From assembly GCA_021613335.1 (NCBI GenBank), contig JAJTWR010000407.1, positions 1-64,000 of the forward strand: a stretch of DNA of 64,000 nucleotides, written 5' to 3'. The translations under genes and the position numbers were made by a program. The notes below the pieces were generated by a model, which did not search any database, was not told the DNA's origin, and saw only the letters and a program-made list of their open reading frames with translations. Below are positions 36,839 through 55,900 of this stretch, in pieces (the first letter of the stretch is position 1; each line of letters begins with the position of its first letter). Origin of the DNA: Whitmania pigra. Its lineage: Eukaryota > Annelida > Clitellata > Hirudinida > Haemopidae.

Positions 36839-37854
36839 GAACATGCAATGATAACGACTGATGGTGTTGACGATGAAAAGATTTAGGTAGTAGTGATGAT
36901 GATGATGAAGAAGTTGGTGGTAATGGTGATGATGCTGATGGTGAGTGACAGGTTCCTGACGTCTGTCTCGTCTGCTCTCGACGTGAAGTGATGCGCGTGA
37001 CTTGACAGATGTGAAAGCGATTTTTTGGTCGTCATGGAGACAAGCATCAACAATGAAATTAGCGATGACGTCAATACGAAACAACAACAACAACAACAAC
37101 GACAGATGTTTTTAATTCCTGCTAAGCAAACAACAGTGGGTTACTTGAAGATCAACTGCACAAATGTCAAGAGCTTCCACCTGATTGTTCATATTGATTC
37201 AGTCGCATTGACGCCATTTTTGTTTGTTTAATTTCTCAATTTTTTTGTTTAAATCTCGTTTAGTGATAAATTTGGTGATAACGTAATATTGAATAACTTA
37301 GAATTATAAAGCGATGACATTTTAAATTTTGAAGATCAAGAGACACGTGAGTGGGTTAACTGTCCTAATCTCGGTGGTTTTGATATCATCAGACTTGAGA
37401 CATCACATGATCATGCAGTGAGTCACTACATGACTGTCGTCACATTCAGCAACATCGTCGTCATCATAATTATTATCATCATCATCGTCATCATCACCAT
37501 CATCACCATCATCACCACCACCATCATCCTCATCCTCATCATCGACAGATCAGTTGTTCGACAGAGGTGAACTCCTCGAGAATAGAATTCGAATGTTCAG
37601 AAAATGAAGGAATCACCTTGACCTTCGCTGACCCAATCTGCAGTCCGTTCCCATTGGCTGGCGAGAGGAACGGTTAATGTGATGAATATGCAGATTGTGC
37701 CAGGATTAAAGTTTAAATAATTAATTTTTACAAATTAATGTTGCTTTATTTCAAGCTGTTATTTGTCCATTTTGTTGGTCAATTGGCAATGTATTCAGGA
37801 AATCTGAATAAAAATGTAATTATTCTTATAATGCTTGCAATGGTTGCTGTATGT

Positions 37855-38110
37855 TTAATTATAATAATGTAATATTATAATTATAATAATGTAATATTAT
37901 AATTATAATTATGTAATATTATAATTATTATAATTATGTATAATGTATAATTATAATAATAATTTAATTATGTATATAAATAATGTATAATGTATAATTA
38001 TAATTATAATTATGTAATATTATAATTATAATTATGTAATATTATAATTATAATTATGTATATTATAATTATAATTATAATTATGTAATATTATAATTAT
38101 AATAATTAAT
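37855..38110. repeat. AT-only minisatellite
   Basis: Imperfect tandem copies of a unit close to ATTATAATTATAATTATGTA, about 20 bp, repeat for about 250 bp just upstream of the signal-peptide exon of secreted protein B. Confidence 0.85.
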
Positions 38111-38165
38111 GTTATTATACCTATTCTTGCATTAATTTAAAATAATTTTTAATTAAGTGTTCGAA

Positions 38166-42958
<4,793 letters not shown>

Positions 42959-43627
42959 TGCTGTATTTTCTGATTAATTTTGAAGCTATTACCAACAAGG
43001 TTTGAGTAATATTTTATTGTTAACATACATTCTTAAATTCTCTTAATTTGTTTATCCTTTATGATTTATAATTGATCGACAATATGCATTGATATAATAA
43101 TGGTCGTAAAATAAAACACAAATTATTGTTATTTCTCGACATATTTATAAGTTTACAATAAATTTACAGTTTTGACTGAATGAGCTGAATGATAAGCATC
43201 TATGACATAGATGGACGGACAGACAGACGCTCTATATTTCGCATTTGTTTCATGTAACAGTAACAGATGTTAATTGGTTTTCTAATCTAATACACCTTCT
43301 TACTTATTTCAACTGAACTTTTGTATGCATTTAAATCGAAGCTGAACGTTACAAATAATTCAAAAAATCCAATCCGAATGCTCCAATTAATTTTAAAATC
43401 CAATCTGAATATTCAAATTAAACTGTTCCTTACTACTTTCAATCACCATTACAATCTCCAAGACCACACCAACATTGGATGTCAAACATTCATTATTTGT
43501 TACAAAGATGAGACCTCCACCCGTGCAAGGTGATGTTGATGATGATAATTAGCAAAGGATTCAGGTAAAATTTGAATACAAACAAGTGGAAAACATGGCA
43601 TATTCTTTAGCTATGTTGAACATTTAT
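42959..43627. other. AT-rich intergenic stretch
   Basis: This lies between the end of secreted protein B and the minus-strand exon at 43628-44009. No gene or repeat stands out apart from ordinary AT-rich DNA. Confidence 0.5.
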
Positions 43628-44009
43628 TCAATTGATCACATCTAAGATAAGTTCCCGGGCCGTTTCCGCCTCCCGAACCGCCGACGTCTCCTGGAACATC
43701 AGCATGCCTTCCATCTCCTCCTGTGTTTCTATCTCCTTCATTTTCACGAACCGTATCACCGCCTTGGTCTCCGGCAAGTTTGGAATCGGCGGTGATCAAC
43801 ATCTGAACATAACGCTTCAAAGTCTGAACAGGAGATGATAGGAAGTTCGAGTTGAGGTTTCGAACTTTGGGGACTATGCGCGCCCGTCCCCACTCAAAAC
43901 ATTTGCAGGCAAAAGAGGCAAGAACATCTGGACGATCGAAGAAAAGCAAAGGTTGAAGGTGGTCTTTTGGCCGAAGTTTCACAAACACCGATGGAAATTG
44001 ATGAATACC
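43628..44009 (-). pseudogene. Terminal coding exon with a one-base frameshift, unknown protein
   Basis: After an acceptor (ATAATCCAG, exon from 44009) the minus strand reads GIHQFPSVFVKLRPKDHLQP, LLFFDRPDVLASFACKCFEW and SSPVQTLKRYVQMLITADS. The coding character then moves to another frame: NLPETKAVIRFVKMKEIE, QEEMEGMLMFQETSAVREAE, RELILDVIN, stop TGA at 43630-43628. The switch lies at a run of three A on the minus strand (plus TTT, 43779-43781); one base fewer would keep a single frame. I do not recognise the protein. No upstream exons were found on this strand, and a hAT element begins 23 bp upstream of the exon. It may be a decayed gene fragment, or the indel may be an assembly error. Confidence 0.5.
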
Positions 44010-44031
44010 CTGGATTATGGAATTGTAATTG

Positions 44032-45583
44032 CAGTGTTGTAAAAATTACCTCATTTCGGTAATTAGATAAAAGTAAAAGTAATACCTCAAAAAGTTACTT
44101 AAGTATAAGTAAGAGTATTGTCTCAAAAATTTACTCAAGTAAAAGTAAAAAGTTACAGCATCTAAAAGTTACTTTTAAGTACAAATACAAGTAACTTTGA
44201 TGCCGCCATTATTGTGATCATACATCATTCCGTATTATTTAAAAGGAATTGTTTCTATTATCGTTAAAACAATTATCGGTATTAAATGCTAGTACTAACA
44301 GTCATTAAGTAATAACGTTTGAACTAATGCATTTCTTTGGTGTTTTTATTATTTATTACAATCACAAGCGTTTGTTAATTTTTAACATAACTAAGTCCTC
44401 GAATAGTTTGTCACTCATTATAGTCCTTCGGCTGTTCATACCAGCAGAGCTGAATCAACGTTCAACAGCTGCACTAGCTGGCAGAGGAAGGTTCAACTGG
44501 ATAAATAATTTCTTAGGGTATCGCTTCCTGTAATAATGTTTATGTCATCTGATCGGTCTTGAAGATACAGCATCAGAATATCAGTTGACCTTGTCCAATT
44601 GAAGAAACTGTCAACACTGTCAGCATCAGATGAATGAGATGCTTTCAGTTCGTCCACCATTGCTGCATTAGAAGATGCAGCCAACAGAGTTTTCAAGTGC
44701 TGAAATTGATTAATCTGATTTAGAAGATGTATGATAATATTAACTTTGATCCCAAAAGTACTATTATAAGTACTATTGCCACTTTTGCTGCATAATATTC
44801 TACTGTCTATCAATGAGCTGCTGTCTGTCCAATATATTTTGAACTTCGGATGGAAGATGACAGCAGCTGTGACATCCATGTCGTTATATAAGTTCTGGAA
44901 TTTTGCCATCCATGGTCAATGCCATCCAATATTAATAAGTGGTTTGCATGATGTTGCAGACACCATTTTGGCTATAAGTTTCTCACGAAGCTTGACAACC
45001 GGTGGCAACAAATATCCCATATTCCTTAACTTCTGTTGGATGCATGCGTTCTACCTGCTTCTTCAAGTTAGATGAAGAACCTTCACATGCTGAACATATA
45101 GTTTTTTTTCGATTGAGGATTAAGCATACTTATATGATTTTCCTTTGATTGAAATCTGAACATTTTGTTTAAATACGGCCACGGACTATCTTCACCCTTG
45201 TTCCTCTTATCTTCGCTATCGACACTCAAACTGGCTTCAAATGAATCCATACTACGATATATTAAATCTTATATTATTATATGTATATAATATTATATAT
45301 TAAAAACGCTTCTGCATGACTAAGCCATAATTTCCGATTTAACAAAAACGACCGGCAATAACCACAATAACAAAAGAACGATAATCGAAAAGAGGAAGGT
45401 TTTCGAACGAACCAAAGAATAACAATCTAGAATTTAAAATTTAAAAAAAAATAAACTAATTTAAAATTTTATTTATGTTACTTTGTAACATCTTGTGTCG
45501 CCAAAAAAGTAACGAATTAAAAGTATGACCAAAAATAGTGATTTGTTACAAGAAAAAATTACCAAAAAAGTAATTAACTACTG
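44032..45583 (-). mobile_element. hAT transposon, 8-bp TSD TGTAATTG
   Basis: The element starts CAGTGTTGTAAAAATTACC and ends with ...AATTAACTACTG. The reverse complement of the right end, CAGTAGTTAATTAC, is an imperfect match. Identical TGTAATTG duplications lie at 44024-44031 and 45584-45591. Both ends are rich in AAGTAAAAGTAA-like motifs, seen in a widespread hAT group. It encodes a broken transposase on the minus strand. At 1552 bp it is internally deleted. Confidence 0.9.
44380..44909 (-). pseudogene. hAT transposase C-terminal half with stops
   Basis: The minus strand reads VTAAVIFHPKFKIYW, DSVDSFFNWTRSTDILMLY and, in another frame near 44520-44380, LPLPASAAVER then stop, FSSAG and SDKLFEDLVMLKINKRL. 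This is the hAT dimerisation region, whose normal core is LP(A/V)SAAVERLFSxAG. The L after ER is replaced by TGA and the frame changes upstream, so it is inactive. Confidence 0.88.
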
Positions 45584-45591
45584 TGTAATTG

Positions 45592-46710
45592 CCAAACATA
45601 AGAACTGTATCAGTACAAAATCAGTTGATTATTAGAAACAATCAGCATGAGCCAATGGCCCCTCGTCGAAACTGAGGGCACAAATTATAAGCAAGGTGCA
45701 AACGTCTCCTTACCCGACAAAAAACTAAACAAAAAAAAACAAACCAAAAATAAACTCAAACATTATCTTTTTAGTCTAAACTGTAAATTATATTGACAAA
45801 AATTGATATGATCATTGATCAAGATATGATAAGATTCCAACAACTGCCAACAGGCAGACACAACAGGGTCATCAATATTATTAACATGTAATTAAATTAT
45901 CAAGAAATCAGTTACATCATGCTGTGGATCTGTGCGAACATATATCTTCAGCTTTTCAATGTTTAAGATTTAAGTCAATCAAAAAGTAATTAAAAATTAA
46001 AAATAAATTATAATCCATAATTGTTTGCCATCCAAAATTGCATATTGCAACGATATAAATTATTAATTTTTAAACGAAAATATCTCCAAAACGATTGCTG
46101 AGCTATGGTCTCAACCAATCAAATTGAGCGCTTTCGAATATTAATCAGTCAGTTTGTCCTGGAGAAGAAATTAGACCCAAAACAAATCTATCTCAAATGA
46201 GTTCCATGCTTAGCAATCCAGCAAGTGTAGACAGATCTGTAAAAATCGGAGTCCCTTTAGTTTTGATGTCTAAATTAAATTTTATTTATTTTATTGTTAC
46301 TTTAGTCGTATTATAATATTATACATCACTTCTTTTACATAGCTTACACTAATTAACAAGTCCAAATCATCTTAGTTATGCAACCAATTTTAATAAAATA
46401 AATTAATAATGAAATAAGAATTGATTTATGCATCCGAGTAGGATAATTACAAATACCTTAATGAAGAAATTGAAATAATTATTTAATTGTAAACCACTTT
46501 CAAATTTAAGATTATATTAAATGGTATTCTCGATCTTCTTTTTAAAAGCCAAACACTGCAGTCAGGAGAAGAAATTTGTTACATTTTCTTACAGTCATTG
46601 TTAAACGGAGCTCCTAAATCGAAGAATGATCGAATTACCAATACCAGGTTGCATGAGGCAGGCTTATTATTTCGTGAAAGATTCATTTGAGGATGTCGTC
46701 TTTTATTTTG
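45592..46710. other. AT-rich stretch upstream of HECT gene
   Basis: No gene, transposon end or tandem repeat is recognisable. It should contain whatever promoter drives the HECT-like locus, but no motif stands out. Confidence 0.45.
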
Positions 46711-47408
46711 ATTTTTTGAGACATTGGGACATTCTCTTCGGGGATGAAATTGAAGAGATCCAAAACCAACCTCTTTCTCATAAACTCTCACTTCTTCATG
46801 GATTATGTTTAATTTGGAACGGTACAAGCTGTCCTGAGAAACATGGCGGTTTTGGAAATCAATGGATAAGCTGCGATTTCTTTTGAACGAATGGTCACGA
46901 GACAAACTACTCGAAAGAGGCGTCCTGGTAGTCCTTTCTGAGATTATGACAATAGAGGCTGAGAAGCAGATGAGCAGTCAAACTTGGACTGAAACTAACG
47001 AAAGCGTAGCTCTACTTCACTTTATTTCTAAATTATTTGTAAACATTAAAGATGAAGTGACATCATCAGCAAATACAAAAAATTTGTGAGTAGTGCTAGG
47101 GAAGGTTTCCCATATTTCACAGAGCAGGAAATTAAGAGTTCTCTTAAAATAGTATTTCCTAAGTGCTTCAAAATCTGCCAGTCACCACATTGCCCGACTT
47201 CCTACAGAATTCTGTTACTAAAAATGATTTACAATGCAATTCGCTATTCATCAGATGTGATGAACATTGGGGAAATTCTCAGGTACACAAAGAATCTTAT
47301 AGATGCGGATCCCCTTCATGAGGACAACATCGTCATAGGCTTTTCAATTGTTAGGATGGTGTATCCTAAATATGCAAGATGGTTAATCAGCGAAAGGATA
47401 AACAAATC
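46711..47408 (+). pseudogene. Degenerate copy 1 of the duplicated helical module
   Basis: This ~700-bp segment matches 47409-48110 almost base for base over long parts, offset 695-702 bp. It starts LRHWDILF against LRYWDNFFKQL and includes RDKLLERGVLVVLSEIMTIE in both. Copy 1 is broken by frame changes around 46735-46900 and at 47060-47085, where AAAGATGAAGTGACATC replaces AAAGGTAAAGCTTACAGTGA and a later indel brings TTGTGAG into frame. From 47086 onward it is open and continuous with copy 2. The module is rich in predicted helices and its function is not known. Confidence 0.8.
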
Positions 47409-50097
47409 GCATTTGAGATATTGGGACAATTTCTTCAAGCAACTTGAAGAGATCCAAAACAAACCTTTCTCTTATAACATTCTTCATGCGATTATGTTTA
47501 ATTTGGAACAGTACAAGCTGTCCGGAGAAACATGGCGGTTTAGGAAATCAATGGATGCGCTGCTAATCATTTATGACGAATTTATGTGGTTACGAGACAA
47601 ACTACTCGAAAGAGGCGTCCTGGTAGTCCTTTCTGAGATTATGACAATAGAGGCTGAGAAGCAGATGGGCAGTCAAACTTGGACTGAAACTAACGAAAGC
47701 GTAACTATACTTCACTTTATTTCTAAATTATTTGTAAACATTAAAGGTAAAGCTTACAGTGACATCATCAGCAATTACAAAAAATTTGTGAGTAGTGCTA
47801 GAAATGGTATCCCATATTTCACCGAGCAGGAAATTAAGAGTTCTCTTGAAATAATTTTTCCTAAGTGCTTCAAAATCTGCCAGTCACCACATTGCCCGAC
47901 TTCCTACAGAATTCTGTTACTAAAAATGATTTACAATGCAATTCGCTATTCATCAGATGTGATGAACATTGGGGAAATTGTCAGGTACACAAAGAATCTT
48001 ATAGATACAGATCCCCTTCATGAGGACAACATCGTCATAGGCTTTTCAATTGTCAGGATGATGTATCCTAAATATGCGAGATGGTTAATCAGCGAAAGGA
48101 TAAACGAATCGTTGAACGCTAAAAAATTAATCGTTTTATCATGGCTTCAAAACGAACGTTCTAAATCATTTTTCATTTTTTATTCCATGGCGACTTATTG
48201 GCTGAGGAATGATACTGTCTCTAACTTTCAAATCGATGAGGAAAACATAATTCCGAGAATTGAAACTATAAAATCCACCTTAGCTCGTATTATGCCCAAT
48301 ATAGATAGTGAAGGGTCGTCACAGATGAGCTTAGACATCAACTACAGTAACCTCAGAGAATTCGTAAAAGACATTTTCAATCTGCCAGACATATCGAGTC
48401 ATAAAGGAAAATTAACTGCGAGTTCTGAAGGAGTTAGAAAGTTTAACAATATAGTCAGATTTATTGTTAGAACTGTAGATGCCTTAATTATTCGCACTGA
48501 TTTTGTTGAAAACATATCTGACCTTTGTGAATTGGAAGACCTACCAGTTCCAACTAGTCCGATGGACATTAGATTGGAGCTATTCAGGTCTGGCTCATTC
48601 AACAGAGTATTGGGATCGTCAAAATCGCCAGAGGAGCTTAGGACAAACCCTCTGGTACGTGCTCTGATTGGCAGTCTGTAAACAGAGAGGCTAATCGATA
48701 AGAGTTGTTTCGTCAGTGAACTATTGAATGTAGTTGCCGATGAACGTTTACATAGAAAATTAAATAATTACCAAAGCTGTCCGAGGTTTCTGACTAAATT
48801 CGCCTTATCATATCCATTTCTGATATTGATGAAACACCGCAAATTTATTTTTGGAATGAAAATGGCAGCAACATATCCGTCGCTCTATAACCGTTCCTCC
48901 AATAGAAAGTTATTTGTCGTTCCGAGGGAAAATCTTTTCAACGCCTTTGCAACAATTCTGGACTCAGAATATTCAAACATAAACGCTAATGAAAGGTGGG
49001 GATTTCAATTTAGTGGAGAACTAGCTGCAATTAGGGGATCGAGTAAAGAGTTTTTCACGGAATTCTCTCTTGATTGCCAGAGATTTAGTCACGGTCTGTG
49101 GTCCGGAGAGGCTGGAAATGCTGTTGATGGTATTTCATATGTAAAATCTCAATCTGGATTGTTCCCAACGCCAAATTTTTTGAATAATCCAATGGCAAAA
49201 TTTAACTTAAAGGCTCTTGGCATGGTAATGGCAAAAGCTCTCATCGATGAGCAGATATTAGATATACATTTCTCAGACGCTTTCTACAAATGTTTGTTTA
49301 AATCAAATCTTGATGCTCAGCAACTCTCGCTCTTGGATATTAAAGATATGTATCCATCCATTTTTAAATTTGTCGAGAGTCTTGTCGATGCCTTGAGAGA
49401 AAAATGGAGCATCAGAAATGATAGTTCTCTGACGACAGAGGAACAGGATCAGGTCATTTCCAATATCACTTGTGATGAATGCTCCTTTGAAGATCTTTGT
49501 TTGAACTTTACTCTTCCAGGTTTTCCACACATCGAGATGATGGAAGGTGGGAGCGAAACATTTTTATGCATTGAAAACGTTGAGAATTACTTGAAATTGC
49601 TAGTGTGGTGGCTTTTGTATGAGAACCCCCAAAAATATATGAAAGAAATAAGAAATGGATTACAAAGCATTATTGATCCACTTACAATGAACTTCTTTTA
49701 TCCTCATGAATGTGAAGAATTATTCTGCGGTTTGATCGCAGAACTGTGGACAGTGGACATTTTGAAACAAAACTGTTTATTCCGTGGGCTTACCGTCAAA
49801 ACACCCGATGTTCAGTATTTTTTTGAAGTACTCTCATCTTTATCAACTGAAGATCAGAGACATTTTCTGCAATTCGTTACAGCTGCTCCAAGATTGCCTG
49901 CGGGGGGTTTGGCTGCTCTTAATCCAAAACTTACCATCACAAATAAGAGGGTAGACGGAAACCCCGACAATTATCTACCTGAGTCATTTGCCTGTCATAA
50001 TAACCTCTTTATTACGGCTTACAGCTCTAAAGAAGCACTAGAAGAAAAACTTCTTCTGGCCATCAGAGAAGGAAGAAATGTGTTTAGCTTTGCTTAA
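47086..50097 (+). CDS. TRIP12/UFD4-like HECT E3 ubiquitin ligase, intronless, one in-frame TAA
   Basis: The frame is open for 1004 codons except for TAA at 48679-48681. The downstream part continues in the same frame (TERLIDKSCFVSELLN...). HECT E3 enzymes take ubiquitin from an E2 onto a catalytic cysteine and pass it to substrates. The C-terminal ~390 residues match the TRIP12 HECT domain: HGLWSGEAG, KALGMVMAKALIDEQILDI, EDLCLNFTLPGFPHIEMMEG, FLQFVTAAPRLPAGGLAALN and NPDNYLPESFACHNNLF. The catalytic Cys is codon 49993-49995. TRIP12 in animals normally has many exons and ARM repeats. Here there are no introns and the upstream half is an unfamiliar helical region with a tandem duplication. This points to a retrocopy, probably a young pseudogene, or to readthrough or an assembly error at the TAA. 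AATAAA lies near 50165. Confidence 0.85.
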
Positions 50098-52990
<2,893 letters not shown>

Positions 52991-55900
52991 TTAAAAAACT
53001 AAATTCTGAAAATTATTTGAGGCTCCAAGGTTGATGAGCTGAGAATCAGTCATGACCGTGAGGGGAGTGTTGGCGTCCCTGGCCATTTCCTGAGTGACAC
53101 TGAGATGCTGGGTGTCATTCAGGGTCTCCTCACTGAGTAGGTTGTCATTTTCCGATGTTTCCATGGATTCATCCAGGTGGCTGTCGGATTCAGTGGCATA
53201 CAAAATTCCAATGTCATTGCCAGAGTTTTGAGAATCTTCCACACTGTTTACCAGGCCATTTTCGTTTGAGGAGGCCAAAGTGAAGTTCAGGAGCGAATTC
53301 TGGTCCAACGCGAGGTTGGTCAAATTGATGAAACTTTGGCCGGTAGTTGAGATATCTGACATGCTGGTTGCGAAGATACTGTTTTTCATGTCTTCTGAGG
53401 CTAAGTTCAAATCCAGACCATCCAAATGGTTGCCATCGTGGCTGGTGACAACATGAATGCCATCGAAAATACTGCTGAGACCATTTGCGTGGTTGAAGCT
53501 TGAAGATTGAAGGTTGCTAGTGGCTTGCAGGTTCAATTTTAGGTTGTTCAAAAGCGCGGTTTTCTGGGCCTCAGTGAACAGTGACGAAGTGCTATTGATT
53601 TGGAGAATGTCACTGAGAGAGGTTGTCGGCGTCTGGAGAGAATTGCTTCCTGACAAAGAAGCAAAGACTTGGTGGATGTTTGGAACCTGAGCATCAATTG
53701 AGGAGGACGATTGTTGATTCGAGAGAGTAAATTCGCCATCGTCTGTCAGCGAAAGTTGAGGAAGTGCATTCGACGCCGATGCATCTTGACGCCTCTGCTG
53801 AGTCACTGCCGCCAAAAGACTTCGAGCACTTGGAAGACTGGCAGCCAACAACTGGGCCGTGGTAGGAAGGGAGTTGGTATTGTGTTCCTCTTGTTCATTC
53901 AGACGCGACGAGGCAGCTAAGGACGACGCAATGGCAGCAGCAGCGGCAGTGACGACTGAGGCGGCATTGGCGGAAGTATTGGAGGAGTTGGAATGGGCGG
54001 CGTTGTGGATCCTCATGTGGACGTTGAGGTTGCTGTTTTGAGTAAACTGCTTATTGCAATGAGGGCAACTGAAAGGCCGGGCAGCTGTGTGGATGCGCAT
54101 GTGGGCGTTCAGTCCGATGTTTTTGGCAAATTTCTTGCCACAGTGTTGACACGTGTACGGCTTATCTCCGCTGTGAATCTTGAGATGATGAACCAGACTG
54201 CTGTTCCTGCTGAACTGTTTATTGCAGTGGTTACAGTTGAAAGGACGCTCCCCTGTGTGCAGTCTCAGGTGATCCTTGAGGCTGCTGTTCTGGGTAAATT
54301 GCTTTTGGCACTCTGGGCACTCGTAAGGTTTGTCACCGCTGTGGCTGCGAAGGTGGTGGTTGAGACTACTGTTTCTCGTGAACTGCTTTGGACAAAAGAG
54401 ACAGTGAAAGGGACGATGGGAGGCGTGAACTCGCATGTGGGCGTTGAGGCTGATGTGGCGTGCAAACTGCTTGCCGCAGTGAGAGCAGGTAAAGAGCTTA
54501 CCATCGCTGTGGACCTTCATATGATGGGTGAGGCTACTGTTCCTAGTGAACTGTTTTCCACAGTGGTCACAGCGGAAAGGCTTCTCTCCTGAGTGGTTAC
54601 GCATATGGTGGGTAAGGCTGCTATTTCTTGTAAACTGCTTACTGCATTGGGGACAACTGAAGGCTTTCTGGACGGTATGGACTTTCATATGATCAATTAA
54701 GTTACAGTTCTGGGTAAACTGTTGATTGCATTCGGGACACACATAGGGCTTGTTGGCGCTCAGAATTCCGCTGATAGTGGCAGGAGAGACCCCGTTGTGT
54801 TCTCCGTGTTGGTGGTTCTGCAAAACCGACGCAAGGCTGGTATTGCCGTTTGCCAGAGAATTCATTATTGCAGTTCTTAAGTTGGAGTTGACTATTGAAC
54901 TGTTGACACTTGAGGTTACTGTGCTATTCAAAGGAGACTTAGATCCGTTTATATCTGGAGAACGCTCAACGGATTTCAAACCTTCTCTAGTTCCATTCAT
55001 TTGAGCACCGGGATTAGTAGACAGGCCATCTGCCATCTGCTCTGACTCGGGAGATTTCTTATCACACTGGGGGCATAAAGGAGCCTTATCTGCGGCCTTC
55101 AATTGCGAAGTTAGATTTGTGCTTTGCACGAAGGTTTTGTGGCACTGAGAGCATTTAAAGGATTTTTGTCCATTGTGAATTCGCATGTGTATCTTGAGGT
55201 TGCCAAATTTTGAAAACTGTTTCTGGCACTGTTGACATGTGAATGGTTTTGCTCCAACATGTATCCTCATGTGAGCATTCAAACTGACGCTTTGATTAAA
55301 CTGACGACTGCAATGTTGGCAGGTAAAAATTTTCTCTCCATTTGGTCCAACACTGCAGGTACTTCCACCTGAAGTTGTTGTGGTCGTTGTGGTAAGGGGA
55401 CTGTTGTTCTTGGAAGCGTTTTCCATGTTTTGATTCTGCTGCAGGTACAAATTGGCAGAGGAGGAGTCGTTACAGGTTTGGAATCCTGCCGCCTGTTGCA
55501 GCTGCTGGAGGCTGATGGTTTCAGAAGGATTTTGATGAAGAACCTGAGCACCTGTGAGGCCGAGGAGAATTTCTTGGGGTATGTTCACGAAGCCATTATT
55601 GGTTCCGCTACTGTTGCTCAGAATATTTTGTAGTGTCCCACCGTCGTTCTTTATGAAAACATTGCCTAGCTGACCGAGATTAGCCAGGTTGACTCCATCT
55701 AATGTTGTCAATTCGACTTTTGGCATGACGTAACTGGGAGGAAGATTCATACTAGAATTAAAGTTAGTTCCAGACTGCAGTCCAGCATTTAGGCAATTCT
55801 GCAAGTTGATGTTAGACAGAGTCGCTCCTGGCTGGACAAAACCATTCATTCCGTTTTGGAAGACGAGATTGTTGTTGATGATCTGATTTCCAGTTCCGAT

